From Bacillus sp. JCM 19034 (GTDB lineage Bacteria; Bacillota; Bacilli; Bacillales; Bacillaceae_D), in assembly GCF_001310635.1 (NCBI RefSeq), contig NZ_BAXR01000003.1:46261-110260 (forward strand): DNA of 64,000 nt. The letters are read 5' to 3'. Both the position numbers and the translations under genes were made by a program. Numbering within the stretch: position 1 is the first letter of the stretch; each line of letters opens with the position of its first letter. The notes below the pieces were generated by a model that ran no database searches, was not told where the DNA came from, and saw nothing but the letters and a program-made list of their open reading frames with translations. Positions 26,708-36,574 of this stretch are shown here, one piece after another.

Positions 26708-28068
26708 ATGAAAAAGCCGATCCCTTTTATTTTCCTGCTATGTTTTATATTATTATTGATTCCTTATAAAGTGAATGCACATGCATACCTTGATCACTCT
26801 ATGCCTACTCAAGAGGCAGAGCTTGAGGAATCCCCAAATGAAATCCGTCTTAAATTCACGGAACCGATTGATACGAATGTAAGCACAGTTACAATAAAAA
26901 CCGAACACGGTGAATTGATTGAAGCGAAGCAGCAGGGAGAAGACAATATTTGGTTAGTGTTAGATGTTTCACCTTTACAAGATGGGATTTATTATGTCGA
27001 TTGGCAAGTGCTCTCACTAGATACTCACGTAACTGATGGCTCCTATCGATTTTCTGTCGGAGTTGAGCTACCACCAAACCGTCCAGCTGAAACGATTGCC
27101 CTTGAGGAATATACGGAGGAACGACAAGTAAATGAAAATCATACATTTAACTGGAATATGGTTCTGCGAACGATAGATGTAATCGTCATTACAAGTATTG
27201 CGGGATTGTTTTTCTTCACGTATTGGATCATAGATGAAAACTCTTTAAAGACAGTTAAAATGAATAGAATTACAATTACCATTTGTATCATTGGGCTAGC
27301 TCTCTTCTTACTAACAGGGTTTGGACATTTATACATTCGTGCACAACCATTTACACAAGGAACATGGACCAATCTTGATTTTTGGAGGACGATGGGAGTA
27401 TTAGCTACCTCCACGGTCATAGGGGTTGTGTCATGTATTCGTCCAATATTATTAGGTGCTTCGCTAATTTTTTTATCAAATCACACTCAAAATGGGTAAC
27501 GAGCTTCTTCGTTTTATTATTAATTTTAACTTTTCCACTAACTGGTCATGCTCTTCAATTTAATATGGTCATATCTCATTTTTTGCACTTACTTGCCTCG
27601 GCAATATGGTTTGGTGGGTTGTTAGGTTTGATTTTCTATTCCTTTCGATTAGGAAGAACTTACAAAGAGTTATTGCTTTTTCATAAAATGCTAAAACGTT
27701 TTTCCGTTATTGCTTTTATCATGATACTAATGGTATCAATGACAGGATTTTTATTAAGCCTTTCTTACGTGCCATCATTGGAGTCCCTTCGTTCTCATGA
27801 TTATGGGGGTGTTCTGTTATGGAAGCTTATTTTCTTTATCCTAGCTTTAATAATCGCAGGAGTTCATCGCTTTATTTTGTTACCAAAGCTATTAAATACT
27901 GGTGAAGAACATGAGAAAAACATGCCTAAATTTCTTTGGGCCATTAGGTGTGAATTATTGGCTGCATTGACCGTAGTTATTCTAGCAGGGGTATTATCAA
28001 CGTCTTCCCCTCCTGTAAATAGCCATGAACATCAGGTTCCTACTAAACAAGAGCATCATAATCATTAA
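26708..28068 (+). CDS. CopC-CopD fusion copper protein, YcnJ type (one frameshift)
   Basis: Restored length about 453 residues. I chose ATG 26708 because GGTGGTG lies just upstream; an ATG at 26693 would include it. A signal peptide is followed by a CopC domain whose mature end starts HAYLDHSMP, with the C-terminal ligand region SLDTHVTDGSYRFSVG. Then come about eight membrane helices of the CopD domain. Seven Ts at 27468-27474 lack one T; adding it joins LGASLIF to FIKSHSKWVTSFF. The C-terminus is His-rich (HEHQVPTKQEHHNH). Known homologues take up copper or respond to its limitation. Confidence 0.87.
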
Positions 28069-28543
28069 GTAAATGATTTTCCCCCTTCAGGACAAGAATG
28101 CAACGATATGTGAGGATAATGCTAGCAAACATCATTACTTACAAATTAGATCAAGAACTAGTATTGCTTTTTTTTTTGCTAATTAAATTTATTTTAAAGA
28201 GAAAGTTTTTGTAAACGCATACACAATTAGTGCATGAATCTACTTGTAATCATTGTGGTATTCCACTGATACTATTTTCGTTATGATGAATGTAAATTGA
28301 GGAGCTAAACGATTTACTAATCATACAGATACCTTTAACTTGTAATCCGTAACTACACAAAATTGCACTATTAATTCTCGCCAGTGAGCTTATTAGATTC
28401 CTACGTAGGTTACACAGCTTACAATTCCAATTTGATCATTCTGTTGTCAAGATTATTTGTTGAGAAAGGGATGGGTAGGACTTTGTGCAATAACTGTGTT
28501 ATACATCTAATAATAAAAAAGGTACCATAAGGAGGTTAATGTA
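28069..28543. other. Intergenic region before the orphan sugar-binding lipoprotein
   Basis: 475 bases with no gene. A cre site lies at 28210-28223. The region 28440-28530 is likely to contain the promoter of the lipoprotein gene. Confidence 0.5.
28210..28223 (+). promoter_or_regulatory. CcpA (cre) site
   Basis: TGTAAACGCATACA fits the consensus TGWNANCGNTNWCA with one mismatch. It lies 320 bases upstream of the lipoprotein start, so its effect depends on where the promoter is. Confidence 0.5.
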
Positions 28544-30213
28544 ATGTCTAAATTATCCAAGAAATTAATAGGTGGAATCATTACGTTAGGGTTATTGTTA
28601 CTTATTATAGCTTGCAGTAGTGAAGAAAATATGACTGAAAACCAAAGTGAGCAAGATATACTTGATGGGGACTTAGAACCGATAACATTTTCATTTTTTG
28701 CAGCAGATACGAATCAAGATTGGAATGGAATGGATACTGAAATTGGGCAAGTAATTTTACAACAAACAGGTGTAACGTTAGAAGGTGATTTTGCTCTAGG
28801 AGACCCAGCGGAACGAATTTCACTGTTTGCCGCAAGTGGTGATTACCCACATTTCGTCTTACCAAAAGGTGACGGTAACTTGTTAGTTGAGGCTGGTGCA
28901 ATGATCGATTTACGTCCACTTATTGAAGAACATGCCCCTAATATTCAGAAGGTATATGGAGATTATTTAAATCGAATGCAATGGAGTGAAGACGACGATT
29001 CGATATACTTTTTAGGTACTTATCCAGTTGATCAACAAAACTGGGAGCCAGGACATAGCTTTTGGTTACAGCATGAAGTTGTAAAAGAATTGGGATATCC
29101 TGAGATTAATACAGTTGATGATTTTGAAAACGCAATCAAAGAATATTATGAAATGCACCCTGAAATTGATGGTCAACCAACGATTCCGTTAACGTTGCTA
29201 GCAGATGATTGGCGTATCCTCATTTCTGTCACAAACCCGGCTGGATGGACTACAGGTGCACCTGATGATGGAGAGTGGTTTATCGATGAAAAAACACATG
29301 AAGCCATGTTACGTTATCGCCGTCCAGAGGAAAGAGAATACTTCCGTTGGTTAAACCACATGAACGCAGAAGGATTACTTGATCCAGAATCATTTGTTCA
29401 ACAAGAGGATCAATACAAATCGAAAATTGGCTCGGGTCGTGTTCTAGGATTAATTGATGCGGACTGGTCAATAAGTGAATCGCAAACAGCTCTTCGAGAA
29501 GCTGGTAAATATGAGAGAATGTATGGAGTTTATCCAGTAACATTAGATGAAAGTTTTGAGCCACGTAACTTTCAAGATAACGGTTATATCCCATCTTGGG
29601 GGATTGGAATAACAGTTGACAATCCAGATCCTGTTCGTGCCATTCAGTTTTTAGATTGGATGGCTTCAGAAGAAGCACAAATATTAAATAATTGGGGAAT
29701 TGAAGATGTTCATTACCAGCTTAATGAGGAAGGTGTTCGGTATTTATCATCTGAACAACGTCAAGAACGTTTAAGTGATAGTAGCTTTCGTAAACGTACT
29801 GGTATTGATATGTATAAGGCTTACGGACACATTATGGGGATGGCGTGCTAGATTCAACTGGTCAGCCATTTACGATAAATAGTCGTGAGGAATTAAGAGA
29901 AGATTATACTGAAATCGAAAAAGAAGTTTTAGATGCTTATGGTGTTGAAATATGGGGAGATTTATTTCCAGATGGTGATCAATTTCCTGTAAAGCCATGG
30001 GGAGTCGCATGGGAAATAAACTGGGATGCCAGTTCACCTATTAATGTTCCATTTCAACAAATTCAAGATACGATGTATACACGTATTCCGGAAGCGATTT
30101 TAACCGAGCCAGGGAATTTTGATTCAGTGTATGATCGTTTTATGGATGAGATTGAAGCACATGGTGTCTATGAAATGGAGGAGCATTTTACAGAGTTGAT
30201 CAAAAACGAGTAG
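28544..30213 (+). CDS. Orphan extracellular sugar-binding lipoprotein, LplA type (one frameshift)
   Basis: A lipoprotein signal ends in LLIIACSS. The GGGG run at 29836-29839 is one base short; restoring it joins the two parts (GDGVLDSTGQP) into 556 residues. The binding fold resembles the CUT1 lipoproteins LplA/YtcQ and the one at 15388, though clearly distinct in sequence. No permease, ATPase or sugar enzyme gene is next to it: upstream is copCD and downstream a DUF3231 gene. It may use permeases encoded elsewhere or act as a sensor. AAGGAGGTTAATGT precedes the ATG. Confidence 0.85.
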
Positions 30214-30553
30214 AGCTATGGAGTGATTAATGAGTTTTGTGAAAAGTAGGGAGTAAGCATGTGATATTAAGAAGTAATCAGAACAAGGGTAGAAGTCTAG
30301 TTGCCTATATAAAAACTGCACCTTCACTTGTTAGTGAATCTTTCAATTGGAGGTGCTAAATGGAACTTTCCCCTAGTGTATCCACGTTGTCCTTTTTCAA
30401 AATGAACTAAAAATAAATGGTATCCTTCTTGTTTGTAAACAGCTTGTCAAACGGCCACCTCTAATCTTCCTTATGAATCATTATAAACAATGTTTAGAAT
30501 ACGAATTGAAGCACATACTAAGTAAAAATAATGAATAAGGAGCAACATGAAAA
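30214..30553. other. Intergenic region before the DUF3231 gene
   Basis: 340 AT-rich bases. No gene, clear terminator or known regulatory motif recognised. Confidence 0.4.
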
Positions 30554-31558
30554 ATGCTTAAACCATTCAATTTAAGTACGCATCCTACAGAAAAATTAAC
30601 ATCAGTTGAAATGGGGAAATTATGGGCTACCTACGCAGGAAATACGATGGCAATGCCCATTTTAAAATATTACCTTCAGTACGTTGAGGATAATGATATT
30701 AAGACGTTATTGGAAAATGCCTTAACATTAAGTCAGGAATTTGCAAAGGCTATTAAGGAGATTTTTAAAAGAGAAGATTTTCCTATTCCAAAAGGATTTT
30801 CGGATAATGATGTTAATTTTAATGCACCTCGTTTATTTCACGATGAGTTTTATGTCCATTATTTAAAATATACGGCAAAAGCGGGTATGAGTATTTATAA
30901 TGTAGCCCTACCTCTTGTATACAGAAGTGATGTAAAAGAATTTTATAGATATTGTATTGATTCGACGATGGATTTAATGGATTCAATTAAAGAAATCTTA
31001 ATGAAAAAGGGCCTAATTATTAAACCGCCTTATATTCCCATTCCTGAAGATGTTGAGTTTGTGAAAGAAGATTTTTTAAATGGTTATTTCGGTCACGTCC
31101 GTCCTTTACATGCATTAGAAATTACACATATGTACGACAACATTGAAAACAATGTAACAAGTAGAGCATTGATTAGAGCATTTGCTCGATTGGCAAAGGA
31201 TGAAAAGATTCGGGAGCTGTTTAAAAAAGGAGAAAAACTGACGACTACACATATTGAGAATTTAACTGAAAAGCTGCATAAAGAAAATTTGCCATCACCA
31301 TCTCTAATTGACGATTTAGTTACATCATCTACTATTCCGCCATTTTCGGAAAAACTGATGCTATCTCATAAAATGGATATGTTTTCGATGAAGATGAGAT
31401 CGTTTGGAAACTCAATAGCCGTCAATGGTCGACATGATATAGGCTTTCTTTATGCGAAATCGTTAATGAAAAACGCCGCTTTTGTTGAGGATGCGATGAA
31501 AACGTTAATTGAGAGAGGATGGATGGAGCAGATACCATTTGCAACGGGAAGAATATAA
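30554..31558 (+). CDS. DUF3231 protein, two tandem helical domains
   Basis: 334 residues made of two repeats of an alpha-helical domain of about 165 residues, each starting with an E(M/I)xxLW/xxM segment (LTSVEMGKLWATYAGNTMAMPILKYY; HALEITHMYDNIENNVTSRALIRAF). DUF3231 proteins occur in spore-forming Bacilli, are soluble helical bundles and relate to coat or coat-adjacent proteins such as CotF-like families. No signal peptide. Function unknown; probably sporulation-associated by family distribution. Confidence 0.8.
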   Translation: MLKPFNLSTHPTEKLTSVEMGKLWATYAGNTMAMPILKYYLQYVEDNDIKTLLENALTLSQEFAKAIKEIFKREDFPIPKGFSDNDVNFNAPRLFHDEFYVHYLKYTAKAGMSIYNVALPLVYRSDVKEFYRYCIDSTMDLMDSIKEILMKKGLIIKPPYIPIPEDVEFVKEDFLNGYFGHVRPLHALEITHMYDNIENNVTSRALIRAFARLAKDEKIRELFKKGEKLTTTHIENLTEKLHKENLPSPSLIDDLVTSSTIPPFSEKLMLSHKMDMFSMKMRSFGNSIAVNGRHDIGFLYAKSLMKNAAFVEDAMKTLIERGWMEQIPFATGRI

Positions 31559-32071
31559 CTTTGATGGTGTTTAAATCAAGACAACATGTACATAGCTTTC
31601 TAAGGAGGACATTGAAATTCTTCGTATGTAGGTGTAAAAGATACCAGAGAAAGTAAACTCATATTCTATGGGGAAACAGTAATTAGCGTAATGTTTGTGA
31701 GCGTTAGTCAAATCGGAACGATCATCGTTACTGTTTCCCATTGATGTTTGTTTTCTCATTAAATAGATTACCTGCTGTTTATCCAACCTTAACATTCCCC
31801 ATATTGCTCCTGCAAATTGAATTCTAATGCTTGTACTACGTTACTCATCCTCAGGTGTTATGGCTATACATTCTTCATGATCGAATTGATTAGATCAACT
31901 ATATTGATAGAGCCATATCAATATACTTTTAACAATAACCAAATTTTCACCTTATTAGTTGAATAATACTATGAAATAAGGGGCCTGTCTTATTGATGCT
32001 CATATAATGTTACATTATATTAAAAAGGGAGTATGAAATGAATTGAATTTTTTTATTTCTATTTTATAATA
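31559..32071. other. Intergenic region with an inverted repeat
   Basis: 513 bases. An inverted repeat at 31668-31741 is described separately. A minus-strand frame at 31571-31795 overlaps it and shows no family features, so I do not call it. Near the right end AAAAAGGGAG at about 32022-32031 is followed by ATG codons that stop at once, suggesting a missing base at the start of the RsbT-like gene. Confidence 0.45.
31668..31741. repeat. Inverted repeat, 14 bp with one bulge
   Basis: ATGGGGAAACAGTAA at 31668-31682 pairs with TTACTGTTTCCCAT at 31728-31741 (one bulged G). The 45-base interior contains the near-palindrome AACGATCATCGTT. No T tract follows on either strand. Confidence 0.6.
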
Positions 32072-32077
32072 TTGTAT

Positions 32078-32470
32078 ATGGCTAAGAATATGACAATACG
32101 TTCTGAAAATGATATCTTTCTTGCTGTTAATTCGGTACGATGTATGGCTAATTCTATTACATTTTCAAAAGTAGATTTACAAAAAGTAATCGTGTCTGTT
32201 TCTGAATTAACTCATAATATATTAGATCATGCGGGAGGTTTAGGAGAATTCTCATGTGAGTATATTTCAGATAAAGGTTTAAAAATAACTGTTCAAGATT
32301 ATGGAACAGGGATCAAGGAAATTGATAAAATTCTAAATGGAGACCCAAACTTTAATAGAAAAGGACTAGGATTGGGGCTACTAGGAGCTAAAAGATTGAT
32401 GGATGACTTAAAAATTGATACATCAGAAAGGGGGACAACGATTATTGCAATTAAATGGAAAAGCAGTTGA
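32078..32470 (+). CDS. RsbT-like serine kinase / HATPase regulator
   Basis: About 131 residues with all GHKL kinase motifs of the RsbT family: SELTHNILDHAGG (N box), VQDYGTGIKEID (G1), KGLGLGLLGAKRLMDD (G2), GTTIIAIKW at the end, as in RsbT (IQAIKW). RsbT phosphorylates STAS proteins RsbR and RsbS of the stressosome and activates RsbU. The ATG at 32078 has no ribosome site; a proper site lies 45 bases upstream in another frame, so the true N-terminus may be longer by a missing base. The next gene, starting 11 bases later, carries an RsbR-type STAS domain, a likely substrate. Confidence 0.8.
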   Translation: MAKNMTIRSENDIFLAVNSVRCMANSITFSKVDLQKVIVSVSELTHNILDHAGGLGEFSCEYISDKGLKITVQDYGTGIKEIDKILNGDPNFNRKGLGLGLLGAKRLMDDLKIDTSERGTTIIAIKWKSS

Positions 32471-32480
32471 TGAAATAATT

Positions 32481-34006
32481 GTGAAAGAAAAAGAGGATCT
32501 TGCGAATGACCGATTAGCAGCTGTTGGCCAAATAGCAGCGGGGATTGCACATGAAGTAAGAAATCCACTGGCTTCTGTTAAAGGTTTCCTCCAATTATTA
32601 AAAGAAGAACAGCCTCATGAATACCTTGATATCGCTTATGAACAACTAGAGAATGCACTTGATACGATGCAAAATTTATTAAATGTGTCAAAGCCTGATA
32701 TGGAAGATGAAAAATATTATCCTATTAATTTAAGCTCGGAATTAGAATCAATTTTATATTTATTTCAAGATAAAGTGTATGAAGTACAAGTTAACAAAGA
32801 ATTTCGTGATGTACATACAACCATCTATGGTAAGAAAAATCAGTTAAAAAAGGCACTTTTTAATCTTTTGAAAAATGCCTTTGAAGCAATCAAAGGTACT
32901 GGATCTATTACAATTAAACATTTTGTTGATCAGAATCAATTAGTTATATCTATCTCTGATACAGGAGTAGGTGTACCTAAGGATAAGCTCAAATTATTGG
33001 GTACACCTTTTTCACATCAAAAGAATCAGGTACAGGTATGGGGTTAACCCAAGTTTATACGACGGTGTATGATCATCAAGGTGTAATAAAAGTGCATAGT
33101 GAAATAAATGTAGGAACAACTTTTACATTGTATTTTCCTATCCCCATAAAGCAAGAGTTAGGAGTGGTGAAGTTGAATTTAATGTTTGAAGAAAATCAAG
33201 AATTTAAAGAGTTTTACTTAACAAATCAGAAAAAGTTTGCTGATTTGTTAAGTGAAGAAGGTAGTAGTGTTTTCGAGAGGATGAAAGAAACAAATGACTT
33301 TGATAATCAGTTTCTTTTAGCAGCCACACATAAAATTATTTTATTATTAAACGATACCGATGAATACGGCCTAATTATGCATGCTAAAGAACATGGAAGG
33401 AATTGGGCAGAACTCAATTTAGAGTTAATTCTTATAATGGAATGGTTTCAGACTTTCCGTAAGTTATATTGGGACTTTATTTATAATTACTACGAAAATA
33501 AACAGGTCGAACATAAGGAATTTTTTGAATTAGAAAGACTAGTCAATTATAAGTTAGATACGTATTTGAAACATTTTGCATCAAGTTTTTCAGAGTATAC
33601 CCAGCAAGTAATTTTATCACAAAATGAGCTAATTGATGATTTAAGTGTACCAATTATCCCAATATCTAATGAGATGGCAATATTACCTATAGTTGGTTCT
33701 GTGGATACTCGTCGTGCAAAAAACATCCAATTGAAATCTTTAGAGCAAATCCACAAACAAAATTTCCAACATATTATAATTGATTTATCGGGTGTTGCCT
33801 ACATGGATACGGGCGTATTAGACCACCTATTTAATATCGTAAACGGGATAAGGATACAAGGTTGTCAAACAGTATTAACAGGAATTCGACCAGAAATAAC
33901 AAATACGATTGTAGAACTAGGGATTGATTTACATGAAAAAGTGGAGACGAAAGGAACCTTACAACAAGCAATTGCTGACTATAATGTAAGCATACTAAAA
34001 AGTTAA
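32481..34006 (+). CDS. Histidine kinase fused to an RsbR-type STAS domain (one frameshift)
   Basis: Restored length about 508 residues from GTG 32481. Order: short helix, HisKA (DRLAAVGQIAAGIAHEVRNPLASVKGFLQLL, phospho-His in AHEVRNP), HATPase (LLKNAFEAIKG N box, ISDTGVGVPKD G1, GTPF, G2). The frame is lost at 33023; one added G restores ESGTGMGLTQVY. The kinase then continues without a stop into a helical RsbRD-like N-terminal domain (about 245-385) and a STAS domain (IIIDLSGVAYMDTGVLDHLF, LTGIRPEITNTIVELGIDL). The Thr of MDT and the Thr after GIRPEI match RsbR phosphorylation sites. No membrane segment: a cytoplasmic sensor linked to the RsbT-like kinase. Confidence 0.8.
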
Positions 34007-34176
34007 GATTTGCTATAACCCACCTTTTATCTGAATGTACGTCATATGGCCTCTCATAATTGTCAAAATTTAAAGTTATATTTCCCTATAACTAGATGAA
34101 TACTACAATTGACTTTGGAGAGTAAATATGCTCGATGTTAAGCAATACGTACGAGCTAAAAGGTGGGATAAAGGGT

Positions 34177-34748
34177 GTGTCGACATTTCAAGATTATTTA
34201 TGGCCAGAAGAACCTACACCGCTTGAGCAAATAAACTGTTGTGAATGTGGTCTTAATAAACATGGTTCAAGGATGATCTGGGGAGAAGGAAATCCAGAAG
34301 CACCGATAGTGGTTCTTTTAGATAATCCAGTTGCACGTGAAGATCGAGAAGGAAGTCCAATTGTATGTGGTACTAGACAAACACTTCAAAATGTCATTCA
34401 TCAAGTTGGCTTAGATGTAACTAATTTATATGTTACCTATGTGCTAAAAAGAAGACCAGTTCGAGCTTATGATAAACCTACAGTAAGAAAAAGTTGTATA
34501 AGACATCTATATTTTCAACTAGAGGTAAAAAGCCATTATTTATAATGTGTTTAGGAAATGTTGCTGTCCAGTCTTTTTTTGAAGACGATGCCGTAGATGT
34601 TAAATCTTTACGTGGAAAGCTTCATGAGGTTAAAGGCTTTAAGACAGCGGTAGCTTATCATCCTTTGGCAGTTAGACGAAGACCTAACTTATGGCCTTCC
34701 TTTTTAAATGATTGGAAAACACTCGCTAACCTTTATTGCACAACATAA
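34177..34748 (+). CDS. Uracil-DNA glycosylase superfamily protein, divergent (one frameshift)
   Basis: Restored length 190 residues. GTG 34177 is chosen because AAAGGTGGG lies nine bases upstream. The run of five As at 34527-34531 lacks one A; adding it gives LEVKKPLFIMCLGNVAVQSFF. The layout follows family 4/5 UDG: an N-terminal CCECGL, GEGNPEAPIVVLLDNP, EDREGSPIV, LYVTYVLKRRP, a KSCIRHL Cys and AYHPLAVRRRPN. The paired Cys could ligate an iron-sulfur cluster. The usual GEAPG catalytic segment is replaced by LLDNPVARED, so glycosylase activity is doubtful. The late HP motif is kept. Confidence 0.7.
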
Positions 34749-35230
34749 TTAGCAGATGTAAGCAGTTGGCACATACGACCAATTGCTTTTTTACGATTTT
34801 TAATTTCATTATGTTTGTACTTCATACTTCATTGATCATATACACTTTCTAATGCTTTATAGCGTGGAAAGTAACTTTATAAGTGGAATGAGATGAATCA
34901 TGAACAACTTTAACCCTACTAAAAGGAGTTCGCAGATTTAAAGTGTACGTAAGTACAGTCTGCACTACAGGGTTGGGAAAAAGGGGAGAAGTGGTGCTTG
35001 TCGTAGATTGTCCTGATGAATTAGTAGAGAAAGTGGAAGGGTACTTTGGGAACAGCTTGCACAGGTATTGCTAAAGTAGGTGAGGTTGATAGATGGTACA
35101 TTAACTTGATATGAAAAAGTCAAAAAAGTGGTTGAAATGATCGTTAATTTTAACAATTTAGCAATGATAATGGTAAAATAGAGTTATTGAAACTAAAAGG
35201 AAGCGTTTAATGTTAGCGGAGGAACAGATT
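34749..35230. other. Region holding a gene-pair remnant
   Basis: 482 bases with no intact gene apart from the remnant at 34900-35112. The start and ribosome site of the AI-2E family gene are at its right end. Confidence 0.6.
34900..35112 (+). pseudogene. Deletion remnant of the 21750/22540 gene pair
   Basis: The first codons (MNNFNPTKRVRRFKVYVS after removing one G near 34926) match the start of the membrane protein at 21750 (MNNFNPTERVRRFKAHVS). About 20 residues later the frame reads GEVVLVVDCPDELVEKVEG, matching the C-terminus of the protein at 22540 (SEVVLVVGCPKELVEKVED), and with one further G near 35040 continues VLWEQLAQGIAKV. The first gene's body and the second gene's beginning are missing. 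It is therefore a fused leftover of a second copy of the cassette. Confidence 0.85.
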
Positions 35231-36325
35231 ATGTATAAAAAGGTGTTACAAATCGGATCGATCATTATCATGCTATTTCTAATCATTTATTTAGGAACAT
35301 TAGTTGATTGGATTTTCAAACCTCTTGTCGTTTTTGTACAAACGTTATTTATCCCTATTTTGTTTGCAGGTATTCTCTATTATTTACTAAGGCCTCTCGT
35401 CCGTGTTCTAAGTCATAAATTGCCACGTGCTTTAGCGATAGTAACTATATATATTGCTTTAATTGGAGTACTGGTAAGTTTAGGGTCTTTAATTGGACCA
35501 GAGCTACAACGTCAATTTAGCAATTTTATATCTAGTATGCCCTCGATAGTAAAGGAGCTTCAGTTGCTCATTGCACAGACGCAGGAAAATGAATCTGTGC
35601 AACGAATTGGCTTAGGAGATTTATTAAATTGGCAGGATCAAATTGAACAGTTAGGAGCCGTTCTTGGCGGGGTCATTGGTGAGTTAGCTACAAATATTAT
35701 GGGCTTTATAGGTACTGTATTTAACACATTGCTTTTGTTTATTATTATCCCTTTTATCCTTTTCTATTTGTTAAAGGAAGGGGAGAAACTTCCCAATTAC
35801 CTATTAAAGTTCGTTAGCAAGGAAAAACAAGGTGAAATAAAACCGATCTTAACGAATTTAGACCAAACGTTAAGTCGATACATACAAGGTGTGTTACTTG
35901 TTTGTTTATTTATCGGTTTGTTATATTATATAGGTTTTGTTAGTATCGGTTTAGAATTTGCCTTAATTTTGGCGATCTTTGGAATGGTAACAAATGTCAT
36001 ACCATATGTTGGCCCTTGGATTGGGGCAATTCCATCTGTTATTGTTGCGTTATTGCATTCCCCGATGCAAGCTGTACTCGTTCTCATTATTGTAGTCGTG
36101 ATTCAGCAAATAGAAAGTATTTTCGTTCAACCACAGGTCATTGGTCGGACAATGTCGATACACCCAGTAACGGTTATGATCTTAGTATTAGTAGCAGGAA
36201 GGTTTATCGGAATTGTTGGAATGGTACTAGCGATCCCAACATATGCTGTTGTTAAAGTAATAGCCACTCATTTTTATCGATTATGGAAAGTTAGAAGTAG
36301 TGGTAATGAAGAAGTTAACGGATGA
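35231..36325 (+). CDS. AI-2E family transporter (PerM/YueF type)
   Basis: 364-residue membrane protein with about eight helices, a cytoplasmic helical insertion (FSNFISSMPSIVKELQLLIAQ...), and the family's C-terminal signature IPYVGPWIGAIPSVIVALL and IFVQPQVIGRTMSIHPVTVMILVLVAG. Members export small molecules or ions; some are Na+(Li+)/H+ antiporters in halophilic Bacilli, others were linked to AI-2. The ATG at 35231 lies eight bases after GGAGG; an earlier ATG at 35210 would contain that site. Monocistronic by appearance. Confidence 0.88.
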   Translation: MYKKVLQIGSIIIMLFLIIYLGTLVDWIFKPLVVFVQTLFIPILFAGILYYLLRPLVRVLSHKLPRALAIVTIYIALIGVLVSLGSLIGPELQRQFSNFISSMPSIVKELQLLIAQTQENESVQRIGLGDLLNWQDQIEQLGAVLGGVIGELATNIMGFIGTVFNTLLLFIIIPFILFYLLKEGEKLPNYLLKFVSKEKQGEIKPILTNLDQTLSRYIQGVLLVCLFIGLLYYIGFVSIGLEFALILAIFGMVTNVIPYVGPWIGAIPSVIVALLHSPMQAVLVLIIVVVIQQIESIFVQPQVIGRTMSIHPVTVMILVLVAGRFIGIVGMVLAIPTYAVVKVIATHFYRLWKVRSSGNEEVNG

Positions 36326-36574
36326 TGATGTTAGACATTCAAATGTGTAAGCCTGTCGTAAAAGTGTTTCACTTATACGGTGGGCTCATTTTAATGATTG
36401 TCATTTATTTGATAGTAATTTAAGTAATACAACCGACAAAAAGAAGTGTTATGTATAATTAAAATGTCTAATAGGAGTTAGCAAAGACAGACTAGTATAG
36501 TAGTTAAAAATAAGTATTTCTTTTATTAGCCGTAATGTTACAATAATAAAGGAAAATCATTGTGGAGGGCGAGC

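Noticed and set aside
31571..31795. 74-codon minus-strand open frame
   Set aside because: It spans the inverted repeat, lacks a ribosome site and shows no family features.
35150..35185. Fur box before the AI-2E family gene (TGATAAT at about 35167)
   Set aside because: Only one half-site fits; the mirrored half is absent.
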